This document shows, piece after piece, positions 7,526 through 16,867 of a DNA stretch of 64,000 nucleotides. A program made the position numbers and the translations under genes. Under the pieces are notes generated by a model. It worked only from the letters and a program-made list of their open reading frames with translations, was not told the DNA's origin and ran no database searches. The DNA is from Ignavibacteriales bacterium (GTDB lineage: Bacteria; Bacteroidota; Ignavibacteria; UBA10030), in assembly GCA_026390595.1 (NCBI GenBank), contig JAPLFQ010000021.1, positions 62,001 to 126,000 on the forward strand, in the 5' to 3' direction. How positions within the stretch are numbered: the stretch's first letter is position 1; every line of letters begins with the position of its first letter.

Positions 7526-8469
7526 AACCGAACATCGTTGTCGTTGGGAGCTCAAACACCGACCTTGTGGTGAAGCTTCCTCGCCTCCCCGGAAAGGGAG
7601 AAACGGTTATCGGTGGAACATTCTCGCTGGCTGCCGGAGGAAAAGGGGCGAACCAGGCCGTCGCCGCTTCGAGGGCCGGGGGCAGCGTTGCGTTTGTATC
7701 GAAAGTCGGTGACGACCATTTCGGCAGACAAGCTCTCGACGCGTTCAAGAACGACGCTCTCGATACCCGGTTCGTGGGCGTCCATACAACGACCGCATCC
7801 GGGATTGCGCTCATCTTTGTTGACGGGCATGGCGAAAACTGCATCGGCGTGGCGTCCGGTGCAAATAGTGAGTTTCTCCCCGCCGACGTTGAGAAGGCGC
7901 GCGAGCTCATCATATCAGCCGACGTTCTCCTCCTGCAACTCGAGATACCGCTTTCCACAGTAGAAGCTACCATCCGCATCGCGTCTGACGCCGGAGTTCC
8001 CGTTCTGCTCAACCCTGCTCCGGCTTTTCCACTCGAGCCGTCACTGCTTAGACATGTCTCAATCATCACTCCCAATGAAAGCGAAGTCGAGATCCTGACC
8101 GGAATGCGTATTTCTGATGATGCAACCATTGTGGCGGCTTCATTGATCCTCAGGAACATGGGTATTCCTGCCGTTGTCATCACCCTCGGAGCCCGGGGCG
8201 CATACCTTAGTGAAGAATCAGGCGATCAGTTCGTTGCTCCATTCACGGTTGATCCAGTCGATACGACGGCAGCGGGGGATGTCTTCAGCGGCGCTCTTGC
8301 GGTCTCGATTGGTGAAGGGACTGCATTGAGAGATGCTGTTCGCTTCGCAAGTGCAGCGGCCGCCCTCTCGGTGACAAAACTCGGGGCACAACCTTCAGCA
8401 CCTCAGCGGGCGGAAATCGAGACCTTGCTGAATGGTACAAACTCCCGATCAGCATCGTATGCGGGTTGA
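7522..8469 (+). CDS. rbsK: ribokinase (PfkB family sugar kinase)
   Basis: The 315-residue protein is a PfkB-family kinase that transfers phosphate from ATP to the C5 hydroxyl of ribose or a similar sugar. It has the first signature GGKGANQAV (39-47), the NPAP strand (164-167), TPNESE (183-188) and the second signature DTTAAGDVFSGAL (247-259) with catalytic base D253. The ATG overlaps the stop of the reactivation gene (ATGA) and is preceded by GGAGAGAGA, so translation is coupled. A kinase inside a corrinoid operon suggests that the demethylated product is a sugar, but the true substrate could be another pentose or hexose. Confidence 0.88.
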   Translation: MKPNIVVVGSSNTDLVVKLPRLPGKGETVIGGTFSLAAGGKGANQAVAASRAGGSVAFVSKVGDDHFGRQALDAFKNDALDTRFVGVHTTTASGIALIFVDGHGENCIGVASGANSEFLPADVEKARELIISADVLLLQLEIPLSTVEATIRIASDAGVPVLLNPAPAFPLEPSLLRHVSIITPNESEVEILTGMRISDDATIVAASLILRNMGIPAVVITLGARGAYLSEESGDQFVAPFTVDPVDTTAAGDVFSGALAVSIGEGTALRDAVRFASAAAALSVTKLGAQPSAPQRAEIETLLNGTNSRSASYAG

Positions 8470-8522
8470 GACAAGGGAAACAATTGGCTATCTTGGTTTG
8501 AACTATCGACGACAGGAAGAAC

Positions 8523-9065
8523 ATGAAAAGAGATGAAGTGGAACGACTCCGGGCAGAAACCGCCGAGTTTTTGAAGAAGGCCTCGATTACAATCACCGAG
8601 AAGGAACGAGCATCGATTGAAGTGGCAGACTTCGGCCTGAATGACATCAGGAATATCGGGCTGGAGATCGTAGTCTACGAAAACAACGACAGGTATTGTG
8701 CGAAGGAACTGGTCCTTTTTCCCCGGCAGATGTGCCCGCAGCACCGCCATCCGAGAGTTGATCCAGTCAACCCCGGGAAACAAGAGACGTTCCGATGCCG
8801 CTGGGGGGAAGTGTATCTTTACGTTGAAGGGATGGCCACGCCGAACCCGAAGGCCGTCGTGAGCGAAAGACACAAAAAACACTTGTCCGTCTGGCAGGAA
8901 ATAGTCATGCGACCAGGAGACCAGTACACCATCAAATCGGACACGCTTCACTGGTTTCAGGCAGGCGACAACGGAGCGATCGTCGCTGAATTCTCATCAA
9001 CCAACACGGATGAGCTTGACGTGTTTTCCGACCCGAACATTAAAAGGATGCCCGAAATCGAATAG
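8523..9065 (+). CDS. D-lyxose/D-mannose ketol-isomerase (cupin family)
   Basis: The 180-residue cupin resembles the YdaE-type D-lyxose ketol-isomerases, enzymes that interconvert D-lyxose with D-xylulose and, in characterised members, D-mannose with D-fructose. Metal-binding residues are visible in MCPQHRHP (about 76-83), KQETFRCRWG with its glutamate (about 90), and DTLHWFQAG near 140. Length and motif order fit the family. The ATG has an AGGAAG ribosome-binding site. It lies between ribokinase and a UroD-like methyltransferase and would feed mannose released by the alpha-mannosidases of this window into fructose metabolism, which is inference. Confidence 0.8.
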   Translation: MKRDEVERLRAETAEFLKKASITITEKERASIEVADFGLNDIRNIGLEIVVYENNDRYCAKELVLFPRQMCPQHRHPRVDPVNPGKQETFRCRWGEVYLYVEGMATPNPKAVVSERHKKHLSVWQEIVMRPGDQYTIKSDTLHWFQAGDNGAIVAEFSSTNTDELDVFSDPNIKRMPEIE

Positions 9066-9169
9066 TATTCATCCTCAAATACGACTCACACCCGCCTGCC
9101 CCCTGTAACTCCCATGGGCGGCAAGGCAATGAGCAGAAACGCTGCGCTCAGAAGACCCAGGACAACAGC

Positions 9170-10324
9170 TTGACTCCGAAACAGCGATTTATCGCGGCGC
9201 TCACGCGCCAGAAAGCTGACCGGCTTCCGGTCACGACACATCATGTGATGCCGTATTTCCTGAAGAAGTATATGAACGGCATTACAAACGACGAATTCTT
9301 TGACACCATCGGGCTCGACCCGATCCGCTGGCTGATAGCCTACAAGCCGGACGAAGCCAACGGTGAGTTCTACGATCCGATTCATACACCGGGATACCTC
9401 GAGGCTCACAGGATTGTCTCGGACAATTGGCGCATTGAACATGAACCGCTTGCCGATCCTCGTTATGAGACAGTCCGGTACAAGTTCATCACCCCAAAAA
9501 AGACCCTCACAACAGTTCTCCAGAGCAACGACCATACCTCCTGGGTGAGCGAGCGACTGATCAAGGAAAAATCTGATATCGACATCATAGGCGAATTTGC
9601 CGTGAAGCCAACGTGCGATGTGGCGATGGTCAACCGGGAGGCGGACACGTTTGGAGAGCGGGGCATGATACGGGGCTTTGTGAATTCGTTCGACGTGTAT
9701 GGACAACCGGGGTGCTGGCAGGATGCATCGGTTTTGTACGGCATCGAAGATTTGATCATGGCTTCATTCGAAGATCCCGATTGGGTACATGCCTTCATGA
9801 AGGTGATGTTGGAAAGAAAACAAGTGTTCATCCAATCGCTCAAAGGGGCGAAGTACGACGTCATCGAGCTTGGCGGCGGTGATGCGTCTTCAACGGTGAT
9901 TTCTCCCGACATCTTCGACCAATTCGTTGCACCCTATGATGTGCCGTTGATTGACCTCGCCCATGCGGTGGGTCAGCGCGTCGTGTATCATACTTGCGGG
10001 GGAATGATGCCATTCCTCGAACGCCTCGCCGAAATGATGCCGGACGCGATGGAGACGTTCACCCCCTCTTCAATGGGAGGAGACACTCTCCTCGCCGAGG
10101 CCAGGGAACGAATTGGGGACAAAGTATGCATGATTGGAGGGTTCGATCAATTCCATTACTTCAAGGATTGCACTCCCGAGGAGACGCGAAAAGCTGTGAG
10201 GAAGTGCTTCGATGAAGCCGGTCGGGACGGCGGTTACATTCTGTGCCCGTCGGATCACTTTTTCGATGCTGATATGGAACTGCTGAAAGCCTTCGCAGAT
10301 GAAGCGCGGAAATGCACCTATTGA
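9170..10324 (+). CDS. UroD/MtaA-superfamily protein, candidate corrinoid methyltransferase (paralogue 1)
   Basis: The 384-residue protein has the uroporphyrinogen-decarboxylase fold shared by haem-pathway HemE and by the zinc methyltransferases MtaA, MtbA and CmuA. It opens with MTPKQRFIAALTRQKADRLP, typical of the non-HemE branch. A zinc-type H-x-C motif is present at H274-C276 (YHTCGG) with a distal cysteine at C359 (ILCPSD), the arrangement used in MtaA-like enzymes to activate a thiol or methyl acceptor. The start is TTG; no ATG precedes it. Its place as last gene of the corrinoid operon argues for methyl transfer rather than porphyrin decarboxylation. The donor or acceptor is unknown. 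Its stop lies two bases from the end of the opposing GH78 gene. Confidence 0.85.
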   Translation: MTPKQRFIAALTRQKADRLPVTTHHVMPYFLKKYMNGITNDEFFDTIGLDPIRWLIAYKPDEANGEFYDPIHTPGYLEAHRIVSDNWRIEHEPLADPRYETVRYKFITPKKTLTTVLQSNDHTSWVSERLIKEKSDIDIIGEFAVKPTCDVAMVNREADTFGERGMIRGFVNSFDVYGQPGCWQDASVLYGIEDLIMASFEDPDWVHAFMKVMLERKQVFIQSLKGAKYDVIELGGGDASSTVISPDIFDQFVAPYDVPLIDLAHAVGQRVVYHTCGGMMPFLERLAEMMPDAMETFTPSSMGGDTLLAEARERIGDKVCMIGGFDQFHYFKDCTPEETRKAVRKCFDEAGRDGGYILCPSDHFFDADMELLKAFADEARKCTY

Positions 10325-10326
10325 TG

Positions 10327-12996
10327 CTATGTGTGAGTCAGATTTAAGGTCACCCTCTCGCCGGCGGGGAGCTGGTAGCGTACCCGGCCAAACTGCCCCA
10401 TACCCCGCAGACGCTTCAGAGCAACATCCTCACGCTTGTCGATTGCGATCTCCCCTGCTCCTTCCGGCGGAGTCTCGATGATGAGTTGCCTCCCACCGAC
10501 GGCCCCATCCCATTTCACTCGAATCGGTCCACGGACTGTATGAGCGGTAAGATCCATCGAACGGATGTCCGCGCACTGCGGGACGATTTCGTACGTCCGG
10601 TATCCAGGCGTCAGGGGCCGGATGCCGGCGATATTCATGTACAACACGAAAAGGGGAACAACCGCACAGTGGCTCCATTGATCTGTAGAATCTAACCTTG
10701 CTGTCCAGAACTCCTGCAGCGTGTTGTTCAGTCGCACCGAATCCATGGGAGCCCAGCGAGTGCGAAGATCATTGACAATCGCGTCGGCTCGCCCTCCCTT
10801 GGAGAGGGCCCAGAGTCTCCACCCGGCGTTTGCCGGATAGGAGAATCCCATCTCCGGCGGACACGCGGCCAGCATCTCAACTGCGGGCTGCTGTTTTGCC
10901 CCCGGGCATTGATCGAACAAGACCGACGTCGCGAGTGTCCTGTCTGAGAACCGGAGCCCGTTTTCCTTTTCGGACCAGGGAAGATTGTCAACGAAAAGAT
11001 TCCGTTTCTTGTCCCAGAATAGTCGCACGGTCGACTTCAGAAGCTCAGTTCCGAACTCCCTTGCTTCTTCCCCCCAACGCCGATCACCGAACGCATCACA
11101 CAGCGGCGCCAAAGCGTGCAGCGACATCGCTGACGCATAGAGGTTGAAAGAACATTGTTTGTGTTTTTGCTGCTTGAATGCACTGTGATCGATATAGAGC
11201 GATGGAACGCCAAGATTTTCGACCGGGAGCAGCCCATCGGATCCTTTGATGGACCGCAGGTAGTTGAAAAACCGGAGAAGCCGCGGGTACGGTTCCCGCA
11301 CAGATTCGAGGTCTCCGGTGTAGAGATAGTGATGCCAGCAATCGAAGTTGAACCCAACCCCGTGGTCAAGGAGCGGCCCCCAGAAGGTCATCTGCAGCTG
11401 GCGTTCCTGCAGGCGCGCAAGCCGGTCATACGCAGGCCAGCAATCGAGAAAATATCCGTCAATCGTGATTCCCTGACTAAACGTCTCGAGATACCGAGCT
11501 GTCTGTCTTGTTTCTCCGAACGCGTAGTAGATCGCGTGCAGCTGGTGTCCCCCGTCGCCGCTGTACTGCTGGCGCTCGCGTGCCATGCCGTCCACGATGG
11601 TCTCCTGTGCACAATTGTTGAGCGTATTCACCGAAGCATCAAACAGACTCTGCAGTCCGGGTTCAGAGCAAACGATTGCGGGCTGATGCAGCCAGGGAAA
11701 CACACGCCGGCGCAGACCGACGTTCCGGATGACCACATCTCCGGCTACACCCCTGATGTGGAGCTGCATCCAGCGGCAGCTTTCAAAATCGAACGTTTCA
11801 AATTCGTTCACTCCCTTTCGACAGATAAACCTTGTCCACGAGTAGAACTGCGTATTCAGGAGTGCGGGCCCGCCGACCTCGTGGGACTCCTGAACCATCA
11901 GTTCTACGATCGTTCCCTCCGGGGCCTCGATGACAAAGGAAGGCCAGCCAACGATCTGTTCTTCGAATTCAAAAGTCAGTGCAGCGGCGCGGGATCCATC
12001 GAGAGAGACCTTCCATGTACCTGGGGCAACCTGCGCTGCGCTTGAAGCGCGGATCGCGTCGAAGCAGTCGGGAGTCATGTTGTCAAAGTACTCATCCGGC
12101 GTTCGCTTCCAGCGGATCCACAGTGATTCGCTCAGCTGCTTGACCGGGACAAGTTGTTCCGATAGCATCGGAATGCTCCGGCGTCTGAGCTCTGATACGT
12201 CCTTGGTGCCGCGGATCTCCATTGCGTATTCGGGATACGATGAACACCCGCTTGGCTTGTCTGCCGGGCATCTGAGGTTCATCGGCGGCAGCCAGTTCGC
12301 GTCGGTTTTGAAATCCGATTGCAGCCATCCGTAGGGATACAGACGCGCATCGAATTCCTCCTGCAGCGATCGCAGATACCATCGTTTGTACCGGCCGGGT
12401 TTCCAGCTCCATGCAAGGCGCGTGAGCCATGAAGGATCGGATACAACCTTGACGAGGCTTCCGTCCTGCAGTTCTATCTCGAGATTGAACAGAAATCCGG
12501 TCTTGCCAATAGGCCACGTGCCATCACCAAGGCCGAAGTACAGGACTTCTGCCCCGATGACATTTTCTCCTTCCTTCAGACTCGCAGTAAGATCAAGCGG
12601 ATCCGCTTCGACCCACCGAGGATCACATGGCGCAGGCCCCCACTGAATTCGCTTGCCGTTCACGAACAACCGGTAGCGGCTGTCCGCAACAATCCAACCG
12701 GAAGCTCTTTTGACGGGCGCCGCAAGACTGAGCGTACGGCGAAACAGAACCACCGTATTGCACAGGGTTCTTCCCGACGGATACCAAATCCACTCTGCCG
12801 GACTCAGATTGAGGTATCGCGGCGAGGGAAGAGAATTGTCTGGTATGCGCAACGACACGGGCGCAGTCTGCACAGGCTTCTCTTTCTTGCTTTGAGGAGT
12901 GAACGAAAGGAAGGAAAGCCCCACACCGCCGAGGGCTGTCTTCCGGAAGAAATCTCGCCGATTGATATTCTTAGGTGTTCGTTTTCGGGACTTCAT
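10327..12996 (-). CDS. alpha-L-rhamnosidase-like glycoside hydrolase (GH78), Tat-exported
   Basis: The 889-residue protein carries a twin-arginine signal (NRRDFFRKTALGGVGLSFLS), so it is exported folded. An N-terminal beta-sandwich region (about 60-420, with VADSRYRLFVNGKRIQWGPA) precedes an (alpha/alpha)6 barrel. The barrel contains VDGMARERQQYSGDGG, which corresponds to the GH78 motif that carries the acidic catalytic residue, and a closing PLFVLYMNIAGIRPLTPGY. A C-terminal beta domain ends the protein. GH78 enzymes release terminal L-rhamnose; the acid motif is diverged, so another sugar is possible. The ATG has an AAGGGGAT ribosome-binding site; a GTG seven codons upstream is less likely. 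A perfect palindrome lies 26 bases upstream. Confidence 0.8.
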   Translation of the reverse strand: MKSRKRTPKNINRRDFFRKTALGGVGLSFLSFTPQSKKEKPVQTAPVSLRIPDNSLPSPRYLNLSPAEWIWYPSGRTLCNTVVLFRRTLSLAAPVKRASGWIVADSRYRLFVNGKRIQWGPAPCDPRWVEADPLDLTASLKEGENVIGAEVLYFGLGDGTWPIGKTGFLFNLEIELQDGSLVKVVSDPSWLTRLAWSWKPGRYKRWYLRSLQEEFDARLYPYGWLQSDFKTDANWLPPMNLRCPADKPSGCSSYPEYAMEIRGTKDVSELRRRSIPMLSEQLVPVKQLSESLWIRWKRTPDEYFDNMTPDCFDAIRASSAAQVAPGTWKVSLDGSRAAALTFEFEEQIVGWPSFVIEAPEGTIVELMVQESHEVGGPALLNTQFYSWTRFICRKGVNEFETFDFESCRWMQLHIRGVAGDVVIRNVGLRRRVFPWLHQPAIVCSEPGLQSLFDASVNTLNNCAQETIVDGMARERQQYSGDGGHQLHAIYYAFGETRQTARYLETFSQGITIDGYFLDCWPAYDRLARLQERQLQMTFWGPLLDHGVGFNFDCWHHYLYTGDLESVREPYPRLLRFFNYLRSIKGSDGLLPVENLGVPSLYIDHSAFKQQKHKQCSFNLYASAMSLHALAPLCDAFGDRRWGEEAREFGTELLKSTVRLFWDKKRNLFVDNLPWSEKENGLRFSDRTLATSVLFDQCPGAKQQPAVEMLAACPPEMGFSYPANAGWRLWALSKGGRADAIVNDLRTRWAPMDSVRLNNTLQEFWTARLDSTDQWSHCAVVPLFVLYMNIAGIRPLTPGYRTYEIVPQCADIRSMDLTAHTVRGPIRVKWDGAVGGRQLIIETPPEGAGEIAIDKREDVALKRLRGMGQFGRVRYQLPAGERVTLNLTHT

Positions 12997-13021
12997 GCAA
13001 TCCCCTTTCGGTTGCACGGTG

Positions 13022-13039
13022 AGTGTGAAGCTTCACACT
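13022..13039. promoter_or_regulatory. 18-bp perfect palindrome, candidate operator for the GH78 gene
   Basis: AGTGTGAAGCTTCACACT is perfectly self-complementary and lies just upstream of the GH78 ribosome-binding site. Its TGTnA...TnACA half-sites resemble the operators of LacI-family repressors, and a related but imperfect site occurs at the symporter promoter. The window encodes one LacI-family protein. Confidence 0.5.
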
Positions 13040-13072
13040 ACTCGTGACGCTGGTCTTAGGAATTCAGCACAC

Positions 13073-14083
13073 CTACGGTCCAGCATTGAATTCACTCAAT
13101 GCCGCAAAGAAAGCATCGATGTTTTCGAGAGGGACGTGGGGCGGAACATCGCAGCCTGATGAGAGAACGAAATTGGAAAAACCCTTCGTGGCCTGCAACA
13201 ATTGCAGCGTTGCCGAGCGGACTGATTTTGGTGATCCCGATTTGAAAACAGCAACGGGATCGATATTGCCAAATACGAGTGTGTCTCCGGGAATCTGCTC
13301 GAGTGCTTTCACGATGTTGCAGCGATTACCGAAATGCAGTCCTCCCGCACCGGTCGAGAGCATCGATGAAACGAGCGTGTCCGTATCCCCACAATTGTGC
13401 AGGATCACCAGAAAGCTATCGTCCTGCACGGCTTCCACAATTCTCTTGATGAAATTCGACGAGAACTCCGTGCAGTGGTCAGCAGAGAGCACACCGGCTA
13501 CTGGCTCCGCGATCAGCACTCCGTTGGCCCCGGCCGCCTTGAATGCCTTCACATATGCCATCAGAAACTGAGTGCACTTTTCGAGCAAAGCAAGAACACT
13601 GTCGGGTTCCGTGAGAATCGCCGTCATCACTTCCGTGACATCGAAGAGACGCCCTGCGAGCGAAAAAGGCCCGATGCAACCGGCAAAGACCGGCCTGTCC
13701 GAAATCGAATTCGCCGCAAGCCTTGATGCTTCAAGCCATTGACCAACCCGCGCTTGTGTAAGACCGGGGATTGCCAGCTGCTCGATCGAGTCGGCGTCAT
13801 GGACACATCGCGCCGTCACCGAAGGAACTTCGTCGTCGGCAAACCGGATGGTCGCGCCAAACGCCTCGGCTTCGACGGAGAGGTCCATGATCATCGTCGA
13901 AGCACCGGTCGGATACTGTTGAGCGACGGCCTGCACCGCTTCAAAATGAAACCTGGGATTCGTTACAGTTGCCAGGACAGTGTTGCCCCGCAGCGCCATG
14001 CCAGGATGCGTCATCACGGGCACAGCCAGGCGTTTCTTCGAATCCAGGACCGATTGTTTCCACTTCATCATATCACGGTGCAT
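13073..14083 (-). CDS. MtaA/MtbA-like corrinoid methyltransferase (UroD superfamily, paralogue 2)
   Basis: The 336-residue protein is the most MtaA-like of the three UroD-fold paralogues. It has FAGCIGPFSLAGRLFD (about 133-148), typical of methylcobamide methyltransferases, a zinc motif H229-N-C231 (ILHNCGD), the segment FGNIDP (about 271-276) and a distal C311 in LSSGCDVPPHVPLENIDAF. In MtaA and MtbA these residues bind the zinc that activates the thiol acceptor. I chose the ATG following GGAG over a GTG two codons earlier. It lies between GH3 and GH78 genes on the same strand, so a link to glycan breakdown is likely. Whether it transfers methyl to or from the corrinoid protein at 6.1 kb is inference. 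Confidence 0.85.
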   Translation of the reverse strand: MHRDMMKWKQSVLDSKKRLAVPVMTHPGMALRGNTVLATVTNPRFHFEAVQAVAQQYPTGASTMIMDLSVEAEAFGATIRFADDEVPSVTARCVHDADSIEQLAIPGLTQARVGQWLEASRLAANSISDRPVFAGCIGPFSLAGRLFDVTEVMTAILTEPDSVLALLEKCTQFLMAYVKAFKAAGANGVLIAEPVAGVLSADHCTEFSSNFIKRIVEAVQDDSFLVILHNCGDTDTLVSSMLSTGAGGLHFGNRCNIVKALEQIPGDTLVFGNIDPVAVFKSGSPKSVRSATLQLLQATKGFSNFVLSSGCDVPPHVPLENIDAFFAALSEFNAGP

Positions 14084-14143
14084 TTCCACTCCAGAGCGCT
14101 ATGTTGTTGCTGATTCACCCCCCACACCCAACTCCACCTGGTC

Positions 14144-16786
14144 TTATTTCACTACTTCAATCTCTGATTTCACGCGGATATCATCTGACGAGCTTCCCAC
14201 CATAACCTCGATAGTACCGGGCTCGACGACAAACTTCAAAGCATCGTCCAGGAATCCCATTTCCTCTTTGGAAAGAGCGAACACGATGGCTTTCTTTTCT
14301 CCGGGGGCGAGGGAGATTCGCTTGAAACCTCTCAGCTCCTTGACGGGCCGCGTGACGCTCGCAACAGGATCGTGCAAATACAGTTGGACAACCTCGTCCC
14401 CTGCCCGACGTCCGGTGTTCTCAACATCAACGGAGATCTGAACTTTCCCGTCCGGGTTTATTCGCTGAGGGGACACCTGCAAATTTGAGTACTTGAATTT
14501 TGTATAGCTTAGCCCAAAACCGAATGGAAATAGCGGTTTGCCGCTGAGATCTGTGTAGTCATCTCCCCGCCCCGTGGGTTTGTGATTGTAGTACAAGGGA
14601 ACCTGGCCGACGGCCTGGGGAAATGTGATGGGCAACTTGCCGCCGGGATTGAAGTCACCGAAGAGCACATCCGCCACTGCATTGCCCCCTTCTTCACCCG
14701 GATACCACACCTCGACGATTGCTGAAACCTTGTTCACCCATTTCCTCATCGTGACAGCGCTGCCATTGATCAGGACGACAATGGTCGGTGTCTTCGTCTC
14801 GACCACTGCTTGAATCAGCTGCTCCTGCTCGCCCGGAAGATCGAGATTTGATCGGTCGTATCCCTCCCCCTCGATAATTCCAACGGCGACAATGGCCACG
14901 TCGGATTTCTTCGCCGCGTCTGCGGCCGCCTGTATGCGCGGATCAACGGGACGCTTCATGTCCCACACGAAGCTCGCATAGGCCCATCCTTCGTTCTCAT
15001 AGTATTCGATCTTGACATCATACTCTCGACCTGCCTCGAGCTTCATCGTGACGACGTCAAGCGTGGCACCGCGGTCGAACCAGCTGTCGATGAGCAGTTT
15101 CCCGTCTATGTACAAACGGACTCCGTCATCCGAGCTGAACCCCACACTGTAGGTTCCCGATTCCTTCGGAATCAGCTTGCCGGTCCAACGCGCCGAGAAA
15201 TGGTCAGGAGCGATGTTCGGCTCAGGGGATCCCATCGCCCACTCGAAGTTGATGACCTTGTCGGTTCGGACGAGTGCAGGCGGCCCCTGCAGATCTTTGT
15301 TCTTGAAGTACTCGCCGCGCAGACCGTGCTCACCCGGCTTGGCATCTGCAGGCACTAGAAATTCCGATGATATCGGCGGCAGCGCCGTGAAGCCGACATC
15401 GCAACCCTTCTCGTACACTATCTTCGCCGCGGGAACCTTGCTCTTGATTCCATCGAGCAGCGTCACGACTTTTGTGCCGAAACCGCTGTACCCGCCAAGC
15501 CTGGCCGCCTCAGCTTCGGGACCGATCACCGCGATGGATTTGACCTCTTTCTTCAATGGAAGCGTATTCTCTTCGTTCCTCAGAAGCACGATTGCCTTGC
15601 GGGCGGCGTCCCGCGCAAGCGCCCGATGGTCGGGCGAATCATTTACTGAAGCGGCGCTCTCGGGATCGACGTACGGATTCTCAAATAACCCAAGCCGAAA
15701 CTTTGCGCGCAGGACGTTCCGCGCGGCCTCGTCGATAGCTTTCATCGAAGCGGATCCGTCCCTGGCAGCCTGAAGGAGAGGCTCGCCATAAAAATAGATG
15801 TCCGGCAATTCCACGTCGAGCCCCGCCTCCACAGCTTTCGCGGCCCCTTCTTTCGGCGTAGCGGCTACGTGGTGCTTATCCATAATGCCAGATACAGAGC
15901 CGTAATCGGACACGACAAATCCTTTGAATCCCCATTCTTTCCTCAGAACCTCCGTGAGGAGCCATTTGCTTGACGTGCTCGGGATGCCATCGATCGCATT
16001 ATAAGCGGACATGACAGATGAGGCATTTGCCTCCTGGAACGCAGCTTTGAACGGGGGGAAATACACTTCCCTCAACTCCCGCTCCGAGAAGTGAATCGGA
16101 TAACTGTCTCTCCCGCCGTCGCCGACATTTGCCACGAAGTGTTTGGGGGTCGTGATAACACCTGCATCTTCAATGTTCTTGCAGAATTCGATAGCGAGGC
16201 GGGATTGCAGATAGGGATCTTCACCGTACGTTTCTTCGACTCGTCCCCAGCGGACGTCTCTGGCAATATTGATGACGGGGGAGAGCACCTGACGGATACC
16301 GCGGCTGCGCGTTTCTTTCGCAATTGCAGTCGCAACATTCGCCATCAGATCGGTATCCCAACTCGCCGCCAGACCGATCGCCTGCGGGAAACTCGTCGCA
16401 CCATTGGCAATGAGGCCGTGCAGCGCTTCGTCATGAATAATGATCGGGATTCCCAGCCTCGTTTTCTCGCGTGCCATCTTCTGGTACTCGTTTGCCTTCT
16501 CAGCCGCCTCCTTCGCAACAGACCATCGGAGCAGCGGCCCGATGCCTCCGAGTCCGTTCACCGTGAAGTTCTTGCCCCACTCGATCTTCTTCAAGGTAGA
16601 TTGAAGCTGTGCGACTCTCTCCTCAACAGTCATCCTGGAGAGAAGATCTGTCACGCGGTCTTCGATGGCCACTTTCGGGTCGAGGTATTTTGCCCTTGTC
16701 TTCTGTTGCTGCCCGCGCGCAAAAGGGACTGCCAGGGCGAGAGCACAGCCCAGTAGAAGATATCGAACGATGACCTTCGTTTTCAT
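14144..16786 (-). CDS. GH3 beta-glycosidase with inserted PA14 domain, exported
   Basis: The 880-residue protein is a retaining glycoside hydrolase of family 3, likely a beta-glucosidase or beta-xylosidase. It has a Sec signal peptide (1-25), an N-terminal TIM-barrel domain with KHFVAN (215-220) and the nucleophile D294 in FKGFVVSDYGSV, the second alpha/beta domain interrupted by a PA14 domain (about 490-635, SGTYSVGFSSDDGVRLYIDG), and a C-terminal fibronectin-like domain (ENTGRRAGDEVVQLYLHD). The PA14 insertion is common in GH3 enzymes and shapes substrate binding. It lies between two UroD-superfamily genes on the same strand. The exact sugar specificity is not evident. Confidence 0.92.
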   Translation of the reverse strand: MKTKVIVRYLLLGCALALAVPFARGQQQKTRAKYLDPKVAIEDRVTDLLSRMTVEERVAQLQSTLKKIEWGKNFTVNGLGGIGPLLRWSVAKEAAEKANEYQKMAREKTRLGIPIIIHDEALHGLIANGATSFPQAIGLAASWDTDLMANVATAIAKETRSRGIRQVLSPVINIARDVRWGRVEETYGEDPYLQSRLAIEFCKNIEDAGVITTPKHFVANVGDGGRDSYPIHFSERELREVYFPPFKAAFQEANASSVMSAYNAIDGIPSTSSKWLLTEVLRKEWGFKGFVVSDYGSVSGIMDKHHVAATPKEGAAKAVEAGLDVELPDIYFYGEPLLQAARDGSASMKAIDEAARNVLRAKFRLGLFENPYVDPESAASVNDSPDHRALARDAARKAIVLLRNEENTLPLKKEVKSIAVIGPEAEAARLGGYSGFGTKVVTLLDGIKSKVPAAKIVYEKGCDVGFTALPPISSEFLVPADAKPGEHGLRGEYFKNKDLQGPPALVRTDKVINFEWAMGSPEPNIAPDHFSARWTGKLIPKESGTYSVGFSSDDGVRLYIDGKLLIDSWFDRGATLDVVTMKLEAGREYDVKIEYYENEGWAYASFVWDMKRPVDPRIQAAADAAKKSDVAIVAVGIIEGEGYDRSNLDLPGEQEQLIQAVVETKTPTIVVLINGSAVTMRKWVNKVSAIVEVWYPGEEGGNAVADVLFGDFNPGGKLPITFPQAVGQVPLYYNHKPTGRGDDYTDLSGKPLFPFGFGLSYTKFKYSNLQVSPQRINPDGKVQISVDVENTGRRAGDEVVQLYLHDPVASVTRPVKELRGFKRISLAPGEKKAIVFALSKEEMGFLDDALKFVVEPGTIEVMVGSSSDDIRVKSEIEVVK

Positions 16787-16867
16787 TACTCAACCCTCCT
16801 TCGGGAAGCTCAAGAAATACCATTCAGTCGTGTATTTCACTTCGGATTCGCTCTCTGATCATGGAAC

